The notes beneath the pieces are model-generated. The model worked only from the letters and a program-made list of their open reading frames with translations, had not been told where the DNA came from and searched no databases. Positions 53,429 to 62,631 of a stretch of DNA of 64,000 bases are shown one piece after another (positions within the stretch are counted from its first letter, which is position 1; every line of letters starts with the position of its first letter). The position numbers and the translations under genes are program-made. This DNA comes from Pelagerythrobacter marensis (GTDB taxonomy: Bacteria > Pseudomonadota > Alphaproteobacteria > Sphingomonadales > Sphingomonadaceae): the NCBI RefSeq assembly GCF_036700095.1, contig NZ_CP144918.1:2791001-2855000 (forward strand), given 5' to 3'.

Positions 53429-53621
53429 TATGCGAATATTGTAAACATGGTGTTGCCGGCATCGACGGGATGCCGCAGAAATCCACCAACTGCTGCACTC
53501 GTATGGTAAACGCCGACCGGCCCGCCCGCCCGGCCTCGCCGATGTTTCGGCCCGAATGGTTTAGCGCCTGTAAACGGCGCCTTCTATTTCCCCCTATCGA
53601 TCCGGCGTCCGGCGCTCCGCC

Positions 53622-55565
53622 CTATCCGGCGGGGTGATAGAAGTCGTAGATTTTCTGCGCGACCGCGGCGCTGATGCCGGGCGTTCGCTTGAGATCCTCC
53701 AGCGCGGCGGCGCGCACTTTCCCGGCGGTGCCGAAATGCAGCAGCAGGGCGCGCTTGCGACTCGGCCCGATCCCCGGAATTTCGTCCAGCGGAGAGGCGG
53801 AAATCGCCCGGCTGCGCTTCGCCCGGTGCGCGCCGATGGCGAAGCGATGGACCTCGTCGCGCAATGTCTGGAGGTGGAACAGCAGGGGGGAATTGGTCGG
53901 CAGCGTCTTCTCGCGGCCGTCGGGGAAATGGAACACCTCGCGCCCTTCGCGCCCGTGGTGCGGCCCCTTGGCGATCGCGATCAGCGGCACGTCCTCTATC
54001 CCCAGTTCCTCCAGCGCGTCGCGCACGGCCGACATCTGCCCCTTGCCGCCGTCGATCAGCACGAGGTCGGGCCAGGTATCGCCGTCGCGATCGGGGTCTT
54101 CCTCCAGCGCGCGGGCGAAGCGGCGCGTCATGACCTCGCGCATCATCCCGAAATCGTCGTTGCTTTGCGCGGAGCGGATATTGAACTTGCGGTACTGGTT
54201 CTTGATGAAACCGTCCGGCCCGGCGACGATCATCGCGCCCACGGCCTTCGCGCCCTGGATATGGCTGTTGTCGTAAACCTCGATCCGCCGGGGCGGTTCG
54301 GCCAGCTCAAAGAATTCCGCCAGGTCGCGGTTGATCTTCGCCCGGGTGCCGCTTTCGGCCAGCCGCCGCTCGAGCGCCTCGACCGCGTTGCGGCTCGCCT
54401 GCGCCATCAGCCGGCGCCGCTCGCCGCGCTGCGGGACGCTGATCTCCACCCGGTGGCCCGCGCTTTCGCCCAGCGCCTCGCTCAGCAGGGCCTGCTCGGG
54501 CAGCGGGCGGTCGACCAGCACGGTGCGCGGGGGCGGCACTTCCTCGTAGAACTGGGCGAGCACGCCGGCGAGCACCTCCGCCTCCTCCACATCCTGCGTG
54601 TGGGTGGGAAAGAACGCGCGATGGCCCCAGTTCTGCCCGCCGCGAACGAAGAAGGCCTGGATGCCGACCCGGCCGCCCTTCGACGCGAGCGCGAAGACAT
54701 CGGCATCGCCGACCCCGGCGGCGTTGACCGCCTGGCTCGCCTGGATCGCGGTGGCGGCGCGCAGCCGGTCGCGCAACATGGCCGCGCGCTCGAAATCGAG
54801 CGCTTCGGCGGCCTGCGCCATCTGCGCCTCGATCTTCTTCTGCACGGCGCCCGAACGGCCGGACAGGAAATCCTTCGCTTCGCGGACCAGCTCGCCATAG
54901 GCCTCCGGCTCGATCCGGCCGACGCACGGGGCGGAACAGCGCCGGATCTGGTAGAGCAGGCAGGGCCGGTCCCGGCGAGAGAAAAAGCTGTCTGTGCAGG
55001 ACCTTAGCAGGAACAGTTTCTGCAGGGCATTAATCGTCGTGTTGACCGATCCGGCGCTGGCGAAGGGGCCGTAATAATTGCCCTTGGCCCGCCGCGCGCC
55101 GCGGTGCTTCATGATCCGCGGAAATTCATGATCGGCGCGCAAGAGGATGAATGGAAACGACTTATCGTCGCGCAGCAGGACGTTGTAAGGCGGGCGGAAG
55201 CGCTTGATCAGCTGCGCTTCGAGCAGAAGCGCCTCGGCCTCCGAATTGGTGGTGACGATCTCCATGCGCCGCGTCTGGCTGACCATGCGCCGCAGCCGGT
55301 TCGAGAGGTTGGCGACCTGGGTATAGTTCGCCACCCGGTTGCGCAGCGCACGCGCCTTGCCGACGTAGAGCACGTCGCCGCGGGCATCGAGCATTCGGTA
55401 GACGCCTGGCTTGGGGCGCAGCGTCTTCACCGTGTCGCGGATCGCCGCCACCCCCGCCTCGATATCCGGCTGGGTGCTGCCCTTGACGGTATATGTGGCG
55501 CGCTCCTCGTGGAAGCGTTCGGCGCCTCTCGGGTTGGGCGGGGTTCCGGCGGGGGTGCGCGACAT
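53622..55565 (-). CDS. uvrC: Excinuclease ABC subunit C
   Basis: A 647-residue UvrC. The GIY-YIG domain has GVYRMLDARGDVLYVGKA, followed by SEAEALLLEAQLIKRFRPPYN. The UvrB-interacting motif is in MAQAAEALDFERAAMLRDRL, the RNase H-like 5' nuclease carries VYDNSHIQGAKAVGAMI and VLIDGGKGQMSA, and tandem helix-hairpin-helix motifs are IPGIGPSRKRALLLHFG and TPGISAAVAQKI. It makes both incisions in nucleotide excision repair. The ATG at 55565 is preferred to a TTG at 55592. Confidence 0.96.
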   Translation of the reverse strand: MSRTPAGTPPNPRGAERFHEERATYTVKGSTQPDIEAGVAAIRDTVKTLRPKPGVYRMLDARGDVLYVGKARALRNRVANYTQVANLSNRLRRMVSQTRRMEIVTTNSEAEALLLEAQLIKRFRPPYNVLLRDDKSFPFILLRADHEFPRIMKHRGARRAKGNYYGPFASAGSVNTTINALQKLFLLRSCTDSFFSRRDRPCLLYQIRRCSAPCVGRIEPEAYGELVREAKDFLSGRSGAVQKKIEAQMAQAAEALDFERAAMLRDRLRAATAIQASQAVNAAGVGDADVFALASKGGRVGIQAFFVRGGQNWGHRAFFPTHTQDVEEAEVLAGVLAQFYEEVPPPRTVLVDRPLPEQALLSEALGESAGHRVEISVPQRGERRRLMAQASRNAVEALERRLAESGTRAKINRDLAEFFELAEPPRRIEVYDNSHIQGAKAVGAMIVAGPDGFIKNQYRKFNIRSAQSNDDFGMMREVMTRRFARALEEDPDRDGDTWPDLVLIDGGKGQMSAVRDALEELGIEDVPLIAIAKGPHHGREGREVFHFPDGREKTLPTNSPLLFHLQTLRDEVHRFAIGAHRAKRSRAISASPLDEIPGIGPSRKRALLLHFGTAGKVRAAALEDLKRTPGISAAVAQKIYDFYHPAG

Positions 55566-55697
55566 GCGCCTGACATAATCGCTGCGTCGCAAATGGGAAC
55601 CGGCAGACGGACAAGCGCCGGTTCAGGTTCGCCTCGCTATCGCCGACAGCGGCCCCGGCGGCTATGCTGGGCCGTCGAGAATCGGGAGTTCGAACGA

Positions 55698-55826
55698 ATG
55701 ATGAAGAAAGTGATCGCCATCGTGGCCCTGGGCGCCTCGGTCGCGACCCTGGCCGCGTGCAATACGGTGAAGGGCCTCGGCCGCGACATCGAATCGGTCG
55801 GCGAAGCGGGCGACCGCGCGATCTGA
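55698..55826 (+). CDS. Entericidin A/B-like lipoprotein
   Basis: A 42-residue protein: signal sequence KKVIAIVALGASVATLAAC with lipobox LAAC, then CNTVKGLGRDIESVGEAGD, matching the entericidin family of tiny outer-membrane lipoproteins. These are named from an enterobacterial toxin-antitoxin pair, but isolated copies like this one are common and usually of unknown function. No partner gene is seen. Divergent from uvrC. Confidence 0.85.
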   Translation: MMKKVIAIVALGASVATLAACNTVKGLGRDIESVGEAGDRAI

Positions 55827-55867
55827 CCGCGCTTGCCATTCCGGCCGGCTGCTCTACCGCCCCCGGG

Positions 55868-57070
55868 ATGGAGGATTACGACGTCATCGTACTCGGCGGA
55901 GGCGCCGCCGGGCTGATGTGCGCCGCCGTCGCCGGACAGCGGGGACGGCGCGTGCTCGTGCTCGAACGTGCGGCCGAAGTCGGGCGCAAGATCCTGATTT
56001 CCGGCGGCGGACGGTGCAATTTCACCAATATCCATACCGCGCCCGACCGCTACCTTTCCGCCAACCCGCATTTCGCCAAGTCCGCGCTGAGCCGCTACAC
56101 CGCGCAGGATTTCCTGACGCTGGTGGAACGCCACGCGATCGCCTGGCACGAAAAGACGCTGGGCCAGCTGTTCTGCGACGGATCGGCACGGCAGATCGTC
56201 GCCATGCTGCTGGACGAATGCGCCGCGGCGCAGGCGCAGGGCGGCCATGTCGACATCCGCTGCGGAGAGGATATCGCCGAGGTTGCCCATGCCGGCGGCA
56301 GGTTCGACGTCACGACGCCATCCGGCACCCGCTCCGCCCCCGCGCTGGCGATCGCCACCGGTGGGCCCTCCATCCCCAAGATGGGCGCGAGCGATTTCGC
56401 CTATCGCCTCGCCCGCCGGTTCGGCCTGCGGATCGTCGAACCGCGCCCGGCGCTGGTGCCGCTGACGCTGGGCGGGGAGGACGTGCTGTTCCGCGAGCTG
56501 TCGGGCGTCTCCGCCCCGGTCGAGGCGCGCTGCGGCCGCGCCGCGTTCCGCGAAGCGGCGCTGTTCACCCACCGCGGGCTGTCCGGCCCGGCGATCCTGC
56601 AAGTCTCCTCCTACTGGCGGCCCGGCGACGCCGTGGCGATCGATTTCCTGCCCGGCATGGCGCCCGACTGGCTGGTCGAAGCGAAACGCCATGCCCCGCG
56701 CGCGCACTTGCGCACCGTTCTGGCCGAGCGCCTGCCCGACCGGCTGGCGGCGACGCTGGCCGAGCGGATCGGGCTGCCCGGCGATCTCGGCAACCTGCCC
56801 GACAAGGGCCTGCGCGCGGCGGGGCAGAGGCTCGCCGACTGGCGCTTCCACCCCAATGGCAGCGAGGGCTTCGCCAAGGCGGAGGTCACGCTGGGCGGAA
56901 TCGCCACGGCGGAGCTTTCGTCGAAGACGATGGAGGCGAAGCGCGTCCCCGGCCTCTACGCCATCGGGGAAGCGGTCGACGTGACCGGCTGGCTGGGCGG
57001 CTACAACTTCCAGTGGGCCTGGGCGAGCGCGGTCGCGGCCGGCACTGCCCTGGCCGAGCGGGGCGCGTAG
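55868..57070 (+). CDS. HI0933-family FAD-dependent oxidoreductase
   Basis: A 400-residue flavoprotein of the HI0933/BaiN family. The Rossmann motif is VIVLGGGAAGLMCAAVAG, followed by GRKILISGGGRCNFTN, which is diagnostic. The C-terminus has YAIGEAVDVTGWLGGYNFQW and ASAVAAGTALA. The family is annotated as aminoacetone oxidase-like or NAD(P)/FAD-dependent oxidoreductase; the true substrate is unclear. It begins 41 bp after the entericidin stop. Confidence 0.9.
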   Translation: MEDYDVIVLGGGAAGLMCAAVAGQRGRRVLVLERAAEVGRKILISGGGRCNFTNIHTAPDRYLSANPHFAKSALSRYTAQDFLTLVERHAIAWHEKTLGQLFCDGSARQIVAMLLDECAAAQAQGGHVDIRCGEDIAEVAHAGGRFDVTTPSGTRSAPALAIATGGPSIPKMGASDFAYRLARRFGLRIVEPRPALVPLTLGGEDVLFRELSGVSAPVEARCGRAAFREAALFTHRGLSGPAILQVSSYWRPGDAVAIDFLPGMAPDWLVEAKRHAPRAHLRTVLAERLPDRLAATLAERIGLPGDLGNLPDKGLRAAGQRLADWRFHPNGSEGFAKAEVTLGGIATAELSSKTMEAKRVPGLYAIGEAVDVTGWLGGYNFQWAWASAVAAGTALAERGA

Positions 57071-57091
57071 CGCCGCGCCCGGCCCGTCAGG

Positions 57092-60000
57092 TCAGAACAG
57101 CTTGCGGAATTCGATTTCGAACGTGCGGCCCAGCGGGTCGATCAACGCGGGCTGATAGCTGAGCGGCACGGTGCCGCTGGCATCGGTGACCCGCTGGTGC
57201 GCGTCGAACAGGTTGTCCACCCGCAACGACAGGCGCGCGCCCTTCCAGAAGCCGGGCGTGTCGCCGGTCAGCCATTCCTGCTGCTCCAGACTGACGAAGG
57301 CGCGCAAGTCGAACGTCGCGATATCGTCGAAGAACAGGTCCTGCGATCCGGGCAACCCGCTGCCGTCGATCCGGGTGGCGGACTGGTAATTGCCCGAGAG
57401 GCGCAGGCCCACGCCCTTGTGGAACAGCCCGCCTTCCAGCTCGATCTTGTGGCGGGGGATGCCGCTGCCGATCGCCTCGCCGCTCAACTGGTCGAGCACC
57501 GGGCCGCCGGGCGCGACGAGCACTTCGTTCTCGAACTCGATCGAATGATAGAGGCCGAGGTTCCAGCGCCCCTGGCCGCCCGGCCCGCGGCCGAAACCGA
57601 CGCCCCCGCCGCCCCTGCCCCCGCCGCGAGCGCCGCCTCCGCCGCCCGACCGTGCCTCCCCGCCTGCCGGCGGCGAAGTGCCTTCGCCGTCGCGCGTTTC
57701 GGGCAGGGCGCAGATCCGTTCGCGGAACGCGGCGAGCCGGGCGGGATCGATCTCGCCATTCTCGCCGGTCAGCCGCGAGCGAACCTGTTCGGGCAAGGCA
57801 GCGACATCGACTTCGGCCGCCGGATCGGCGCAGAGCGTCTGGCGCAAGGCGGCGAACCGTTCCGGGTCCATCCGGCCGAACTGCCCGCCGGCGGCGGCCC
57901 CTTCCGCGCTGCAGAACCGTTCGCGCAGCGCCGCGACCCGCGCGGGATCGACCTGCCCATCCTCGCCGGTGAGCCGCGCGACAAGGCGTTCGGGCAGGCC
58001 GGAAAGGTCGGGCATCTCGCCTTCGGGCGTGGCGCAGAACCGCTGGCGCATTTCGGCCATGCGCGCCGGATCGAACCGGGCGCTGCCTTCGCCGCCATTG
58101 GCCGGCGCCGGCGGACCTTCGCCGCCGTTGGCCGGCGGCTGCGGAGCGGCACCCGCCACGCGCATCCGCCCGCCCCCGCTCGCACTCATGCCGCCACCGC
58201 TTCCGCTCTCCGCCTCTTCCTTGCCCACCCGGCCGAACAGGTTGACGCCATAGCGCAGCCGGGAGCTTTTCGTGCCCGCGAAGGTCACTGGCCGCCGGTC
58301 GATCGAGACCAGATTGCCCGCCCCGTCGCGCACGACGCGATCGGGGAAAGCCGCCTCGATCGCCGGCGTGAGCAGCGGGAACGACTGCGTGACGTCGTCC
58401 GACCGGTTGCGGAAGTATTCGACCACGATGTTGGCGCGGTCGAACAGATCCAGCTCGTAATTCGCCGCCAGCTTGATGTCGCGCTGCGTTTCCGCGGCGA
58501 GATCGGGATTGCCCCCGGTCACGACGGTCGCCAGCACGCTTTCGCCGCGGCTGAAATCGTAAACCGGCACGTTGAATTCGGTGACCACCGGATCGCCAAG
58601 CTGCGACAGGCTGGGCGCCGCCTCGCGCCAGATATAGCTGGCCTGGAGCGAGAGGCGATCGGTCGGGCGCCAGGCCAGGCCGGCGGTGGCATCGGCCAAG
58701 GTGCCGAAGTCGGACAAGTGGTCGACCCCGGCGGCAAGGTTCAGGGTAAGCTCGCCCAGCGCGCCCAGAACCCCTTCGCGCGCGCTGGCAATGGGCAGGC
58801 CCACATTGACCCCCGCGTTGAGGTTGCCGCGCGTCTGCGCCAGTTCGCCGGCGTCGGAACGGGTATCGGTGCTCTCGATCCGGTTCCACGCATAGCCGGT
58901 GTCGAACGTCACCTGCGCCTCGCCCGCCGGCAAGGCGAAGGGCACGCCGCGCAGCGTGGTCTTGAAATCGGCCGCATATGTCGTGCTGTCGGCGCGGTCC
59001 ACGCCGCCGGGGCCGATCGCGGGCAGCGGACCGTCGATTGCCAGTTCCCCGGCATCGACCAGATCCTGCAACACGCCGGTGTCGCGCCGCGCGTCGATCA
59101 GTGTGGTCTTGTCGGCCCGGCTGGCGTCGAGCGTGGCATCGAGCATCCAGTCGCCCACAGGCTTGTTGAGCGATCCGCCGAACGCATAAGTCGTCGAACG
59201 ATTGCGCCGCTCCAGCGGATCGCCGTCGATCGTGCGCACCGCGCTTTCGCCGCCATCGGTCAGGGTCACGACGTCGAGGCCGGAGAGCGAGCGGCTGAAG
59301 CTGCGTTCCACCCCGAGGTTGAGCGAATACGTCCCCGAACCGGGCGCATCGCCCAGGCTGTCGTTGACCGTCGCGTCCAGTTCCCAGCTTTCCGCATCGG
59401 GGCGCAGGCTGCGGAACGGCGCCGGGTCGGGGTCGCCGGGCACGGTCGGCGTGCTGCCCGGGGTCTGCACGATATCGCGCTCGTCCTCGGTCAGCATGGA
59501 ATTGGTGTTGAACTCGAACCCGATATTGGCCCGGCGCGATCCGTCGATGGTCAGCTGCGACAGCTCGATCTCGCCATTGGCGGTGCCGCCGCGATCCGGC
59601 CCGCCATATTCCAGCTCCACCTCGCGCGAGGTGAAATTGTCCTTGAGGATGAAGTTGATAACACGCTGATCCGCCGGATAGCCGAATTGCAGCGCCACCT
59701 CTTCGGGCAGGACTTCGACTTTTCGGATCGCCTCGGGCGGATAGCGGCGGAATTCGCGGAAGCCGCCGACCCGCTGGCCGTTGATCAGAAACACCGGCCG
59801 GCCCGATCCGCGGCCGCGGCCCGATCCGGTCTGCGGCGCAAGCAGTTCGATCAGTTCCTCGATCGAGCCGGCGCCATAGGCCGCGATCTCTTCCTCATCC
59901 AGCTCCAGCACCGGCGGCACGTTCGTATCGACCTGCCCGCGAATACGCTCGGCAGTGACCACGATATCGGCATCGCTTTCGCCCGCCGGATCGCCGCCTT

Positions 60001-60103
60001 GCGCAAGATCGGGCGCGGCGGACGGATCGCCCTGGGCGAATGCCGGGGCGGCGGTGAAGGCGGCAATGGCAAGGAAGGATGCAGTGGCGGACAGTCTCGG
60101 CAA
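57092..60103 (-). CDS. TonB-dependent receptor with cysteine-repeat insertion (about 1003 aa)
   Basis: Signal peptide (SATASFLAIAAFTAAPAFAQ), TonB-box-like DIVVTAERI, and a short plug with RPVFLINGQRVGGFREFRRYP and a FGYPADQRVINFIL stretch. The barrel ends with TFEIEFRKLF. Residues 676-800 interrupt the barrel with four repeats of DP[AE]R-x5-R-x3-C (cysteines at 690, 731, 758, 798) followed by a glycine-rich stretch to about 835. The start is unclear: a TTG at 60103 has AGAGGA upstream; an ATG at 60181 also lies in frame. Confidence 0.87.
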   Translation of the reverse strand: MPRLSATASFLAIAAFTAAPAFAQGDPSAAPDLAQGGDPAGESDADIVVTAERIRGQVDTNVPPVLELDEEEIAAYGAGSIEELIELLAPQTGSGRGRGSGRPVFLINGQRVGGFREFRRYPPEAIRKVEVLPEEVALQFGYPADQRVINFILKDNFTSREVELEYGGPDRGGTANGEIELSQLTIDGSRRANIGFEFNTNSMLTEDERDIVQTPGSTPTVPGDPDPAPFRSLRPDAESWELDATVNDSLGDAPGSGTYSLNLGVERSFSRSLSGLDVVTLTDGGESAVRTIDGDPLERRNRSTTYAFGGSLNKPVGDWMLDATLDASRADKTTLIDARRDTGVLQDLVDAGELAIDGPLPAIGPGGVDRADSTTYAADFKTTLRGVPFALPAGEAQVTFDTGYAWNRIESTDTRSDAGELAQTRGNLNAGVNVGLPIASAREGVLGALGELTLNLAAGVDHLSDFGTLADATAGLAWRPTDRLSLQASYIWREAAPSLSQLGDPVVTEFNVPVYDFSRGESVLATVVTGGNPDLAAETQRDIKLAANYELDLFDRANIVVEYFRNRSDDVTQSFPLLTPAIEAAFPDRVVRDGAGNLVSIDRRPVTFAGTKSSRLRYGVNLFGRVGKEEAESGSGGGMSASGGGRMRVAGAAPQPPANGGEGPPAPANGGEGSARFDPARMAEMRQRFCATPEGEMPDLSGLPERLVARLTGEDGQVDPARVAALRERFCSAEGAAAGGQFGRMDPERFAALRQTLCADPAAEVDVAALPEQVRSRLTGENGEIDPARLAAFRERICALPETRDGEGTSPPAGGEARSGGGGGARGGGRGGGGVGFGRGPGGQGRWNLGLYHSIEFENEVLVAPGGPVLDQLSGEAIGSGIPRHKIELEGGLFHKGVGLRLSGNYQSATRIDGSGLPGSQDLFFDDIATFDLRAFVSLEQQEWLTGDTPGFWKGARLSLRVDNLFDAHQRVTDASGTVPLSYQPALIDPLGRTFEIEFRKLF

Positions 60104-60321
60104 GGTTTCGTTTCCTCTTGTCGTTACCCTCGCCCCTTGGCCCCGGAACTGCCAAGGCCGGGGCAGGCGCGCAATCCCCATGCGCGTAACGAATTGTCGC
60201 ACAAAGCTTGCTCCACGATTGACGGAGGACGGCACGCGATGGCGGACAAGGCTTCCCTTTTGCTTCGTGCGCCGCTAAAGGGCGCGCCCGATCAAACACA
60301 TTCGCATGGAACGATTACTGG

Positions 60322-60567
60322 ATGGCCAAAGAAGAACTCCTCGAAATGCGCGGCAAGGTGGTGGAACTGCTGCCGAACGCGATGTTCCGGGTCGAGCTCG
60401 AAAACGGTCACGAGGTTCTCGGCCATACCGCGGGCAAGATGCGCAAAAATCGCATCCGCGTGCTCGTGGGGGACGAGGTGCTGTGCGAACTGACGCCTTA
60501 CGATCTGACCAAGGCGCGCATCACCTACCGCTTCATGCCCGGACGCGGCGGCCCGGGGCCGCAATAG
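60322..60567 (+). CDS. infA: Translation initiation factor IF-1
   Basis: An 81-residue OB-fold protein: [19 protein letters not shown], then [20 protein letters not shown] and [22 protein letters not shown], nearly identical to typical IF-1. The alphaproteobacterial form carries a glycine/proline tail. It assists IF-2 and IF-3 at the 30S A site. The 218 bp upstream is the likely promoter region. Confidence 0.95.
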   Translation: MAKEELLEMRGKVVELLPNAMFRVELENGHEVLGHTAGKMRKNRIRVLVGDEVLCELTPYDLTKARITYRFMPGRGGPGPQ

Positions 60568-60652
60568 GCGGTGCCGCCCCTGCCCCGGCCCATCGGACCG
60601 CTCCGGCCATCGGCCGGGCGGCGGTTCGCGGCGCGCGGCGAAAGCTAGAGCC

Positions 60653-61264
60653 ATGAGCGACCGTTCCGCCCCGCCGCCCGCGGGCGAAGGCGCAGGGCCG
60701 GCGCTGGTCCTCGCCTCCGCCAGCCCGCGCCGGCGCGAACTGCTGGCCCGGCTGGGCGTGGAACCGGCCGCAATCGCCCCCGCCGATATCGACGAGACCC
60801 CGCATCCGGGCGAGCTGCCGCGCGTCTATGCCGCACGCATGGCGCGCGAAAAGGCGCAGGCCGCCGCCGCTCCGGCGCGGCACGTTCTGGCCGGCGACAC
60901 GGTGGTCGCGGCCGGGCGGCGCATCCTGCCCAAGGCCGAGGACGAGGCGACCGCGCGCGCCTGCCTGCAACTGCTGTCGGGCCGGCGGCACCGCGTCTAT
61001 TCCTCGGTCGCGCTGCTCCATCCCGACGGCACGCTGCGCGAACGGCTGAGCGAGACGAGCGTGCGTTTCAAGCGGCTCTCCCGCGAGGAACTCGATGCCT
61101 ATATCGCCGGCGGCGAATGGCACGGGAAGGCCGGCGGCTATGCGATCCAGGGCGCGGCCGAAGGGCTGGTGGCGTGGATCCAGGGCAGCCATTCGGGCGT
61201 GGTCGGCCTGCCGCTGTTCGAAACGCGCGCCCTGCTGAAGGCGGCGGGTTTCGCCCTTGGCTGA
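60653..61264 (+). CDS. maf: Maf-like nucleoside triphosphate pyrophosphatase
   Basis: A 203-residue Maf protein: LVLASASPRRRELLARLG at the N-terminus, DIDETPHPGE, the catalytic LAGDTVVAAGRRILPKAE, then GRRHRVYSSVAL and GKAGGYAIQGAAEGLVAWIQGSHSGVVGLPL. Maf proteins hydrolyse dTTP, UTP or modified nucleotides. The order infA-maf-RNase-yacG is common in alphaproteobacteria. Confidence 0.95.
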   Translation: MSDRSAPPPAGEGAGPALVLASASPRRRELLARLGVEPAAIAPADIDETPHPGELPRVYAARMAREKAQAAAAPARHVLAGDTVVAAGRRILPKAEDEATARACLQLLSGRRHRVYSSVALLHPDGTLRERLSETSVRFKRLSREELDAYIAGGEWHGKAGGYAIQGAAEGLVAWIQGSHSGVVGLPLFETRALLKAAGFALG

Positions 61265-62228
61265 CTGGCTGGTCGAGGAAGGGATCGGCGAGCACCGCGC
61301 GGTGCGGATCGCCGATGGCCGGATCGTGGAGGCGCAAGTGGAATGGCCGGGCCGGGCGATGCCGGGCCAGGTGCTCGACGCCCGCCTGGTCGCGCGCTCC
61401 GCCGGGGCCGCGCGCGGCACGGTCGCGCTGCCGGGGGGCGAGCAGGCGCTGGTCGACCGCCTGCCGCGCGACGCGGCCGAAGGGGCCGCGCTACGGGTGG
61501 AGATCGTGCGCGCCGCGATCGGCGAGCGGGGCCGCCACAAGCTCGCCCAGGCGCGGCCGAGCGCCGCTCCGCCCGCCGCCCCCACTCTGGCCGAACGGCT
61601 GCGCACTGCCGGACATGCGGTGCGCGTCGTCCACGCCTTCCCCGCCTGCGACTGGGACGACCTGATCGGCGAGGCCTTCGATGCGCGGGTCGATTTCGCC
61701 GGCGGCACGCTGCTCTTCGCGCCCACGCCGGGCATGACGGTGATCGATATCGACGGGCACTTGCCCGCGCGCGAGCTGGCGCTGGCCGCCTGCGCGCCGA
61801 TCGCCGCCGCGCTGCGCCGCTTCGACCTCGGCGGCGCGATCGCGATCGACTTTCCCACCCTGCCCGGCAAGGCCGACCGCCGCGCGGTCGACGCCGCGCT
61901 GGGCGAGGCGCTGGAAGGCTGGCCGCACGAGCGCACGGCGATGAACGGCTTCGGCCTCGTCCAGCTCGTCGCGCGGCTGGAGCGGCCTTCGCTGCTCCAC
62001 CTCGCGCATGCCACACCCGCTGCCCTTGCTGCACGGCGCCTGCTTCGCCGGGCGGAGCGAGTGACGGAGCCGGGCGCGCTGCTGCTCACCTGCCACCCCG
62101 CGGTCGCCGCGCAGATCGGCGAGCCTTGGCGGGACGCGCTGGCCCGCCGCACGGGCCGCACGGTGCGGGTGGAATGCGACCGAACCCTTGCCCCGGAGGC
62201 CGGTTTCGCGCAGGCAGTGGCGGCATGA
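61257..62228 (+). CDS. RNase E/G-like protein, short form
   Basis: A 323-residue protein resembling the catalytic core of RNase E/G but shorter. The S1-like region has LVEEGIGEHRAVRIADGRI, and the catalytic half contains MTVIDIDGHLPARELALAA and the FDLGGAIAIDFPTL segment with the acidic residues that bind magnesium. The N-terminal extension is much reduced compared with RNase E. It starts with TTG overlapping the maf stop by eight bases. Confidence 0.85.
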   Translation: MADWLVEEGIGEHRAVRIADGRIVEAQVEWPGRAMPGQVLDARLVARSAGAARGTVALPGGEQALVDRLPRDAAEGAALRVEIVRAAIGERGRHKLAQARPSAAPPAAPTLAERLRTAGHAVRVVHAFPACDWDDLIGEAFDARVDFAGGTLLFAPTPGMTVIDIDGHLPARELALAACAPIAAALRRFDLGGAIAIDFPTLPGKADRRAVDAALGEALEGWPHERTAMNGFGLVQLVARLERPSLLHLAHATPAALAARRLLRRAERVTEPGALLLTCHPAVAAQIGEPWRDALARRTGRTVRVECDRTLAPEAGFAQAVAA

Positions 62229-62392
62229 CCAGCCCCCGCCCCTGCCCGATCTGCAAGAAGCCGCGCAGCGACGCATTCGCCCCCTTCTGCTCGGCCCGAT
62301 GCCGCGACCGCGACCTCGCGCAGTGGTTCAACGACGGCTATGCCGTGCCCGGCCGCCCGGCCTCTCCCGACGAGATCGTGCAGGAGGACTGA
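62225..62392 (+). CDS. yacG: DNA gyrase inhibitor YacG
   Basis: A 55-residue zinc protein: CPICKKPRSDAFAPFCSARCRDRDLAQW holds four cysteines (C-x2-C ... C-x3-C) typical of YacG, which binds GyrB and blocks DNA access in E. coli. Its ATG overlaps the preceding stop. Confidence 0.93.
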   Translation: MTSPRPCPICKKPRSDAFAPFCSARCRDRDLAQWFNDGYAVPGRPASPDEIVQED

Positions 62393-62477
62393 TTCCCCCC
62401 TTGCCAAGCAAGGCAGCCTTCGCCATAGCGCCGCTTCCAACCGCTCGCCGGCCCTTCGCGGGTCGTTCGCAGAGTGC

Positions 62478-62553
62478 GCCCAGGTAGCTCAGTTGGTAGA
62501 GCATGCGACTGAAAATCGCAGTGTCGGCGGTTCGATTCCGTCCCTGGGCACCA
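62478..62553 (+). tRNA. tRNA-Phe (GAA)
   Basis: 76 nt including an encoded CCA. The acceptor stem GCCCAGG pairs with CCTGGGC, the D-loop has AGCTCAGTTGGTAGAGC, the anticodon GAA is at 62511-62513 within ACTGAAAAT, and the T-loop is GGTTCGATTCC. Confidence 0.97.
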
Positions 62554-62631
62554 TAGCCCTCCCCCCGACGCCCTTCCCCCCTGCGCATTTTTCATTTTCC
62601 TACACGGCGATTTTTTGCTCCACCCTGCAAA

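Noticed and set aside
55698-55826. Entericidin toxin-antitoxin pair
   Set aside because: Only one small lipoprotein gene is present; no partner frame was found beside it.
57197-60493. Very long plus-strand frame opposite the second TonB receptor
   Set aside because: Product is arginine/alanine-rich without motifs, while the minus strand has signal peptide, plug and barrel end.
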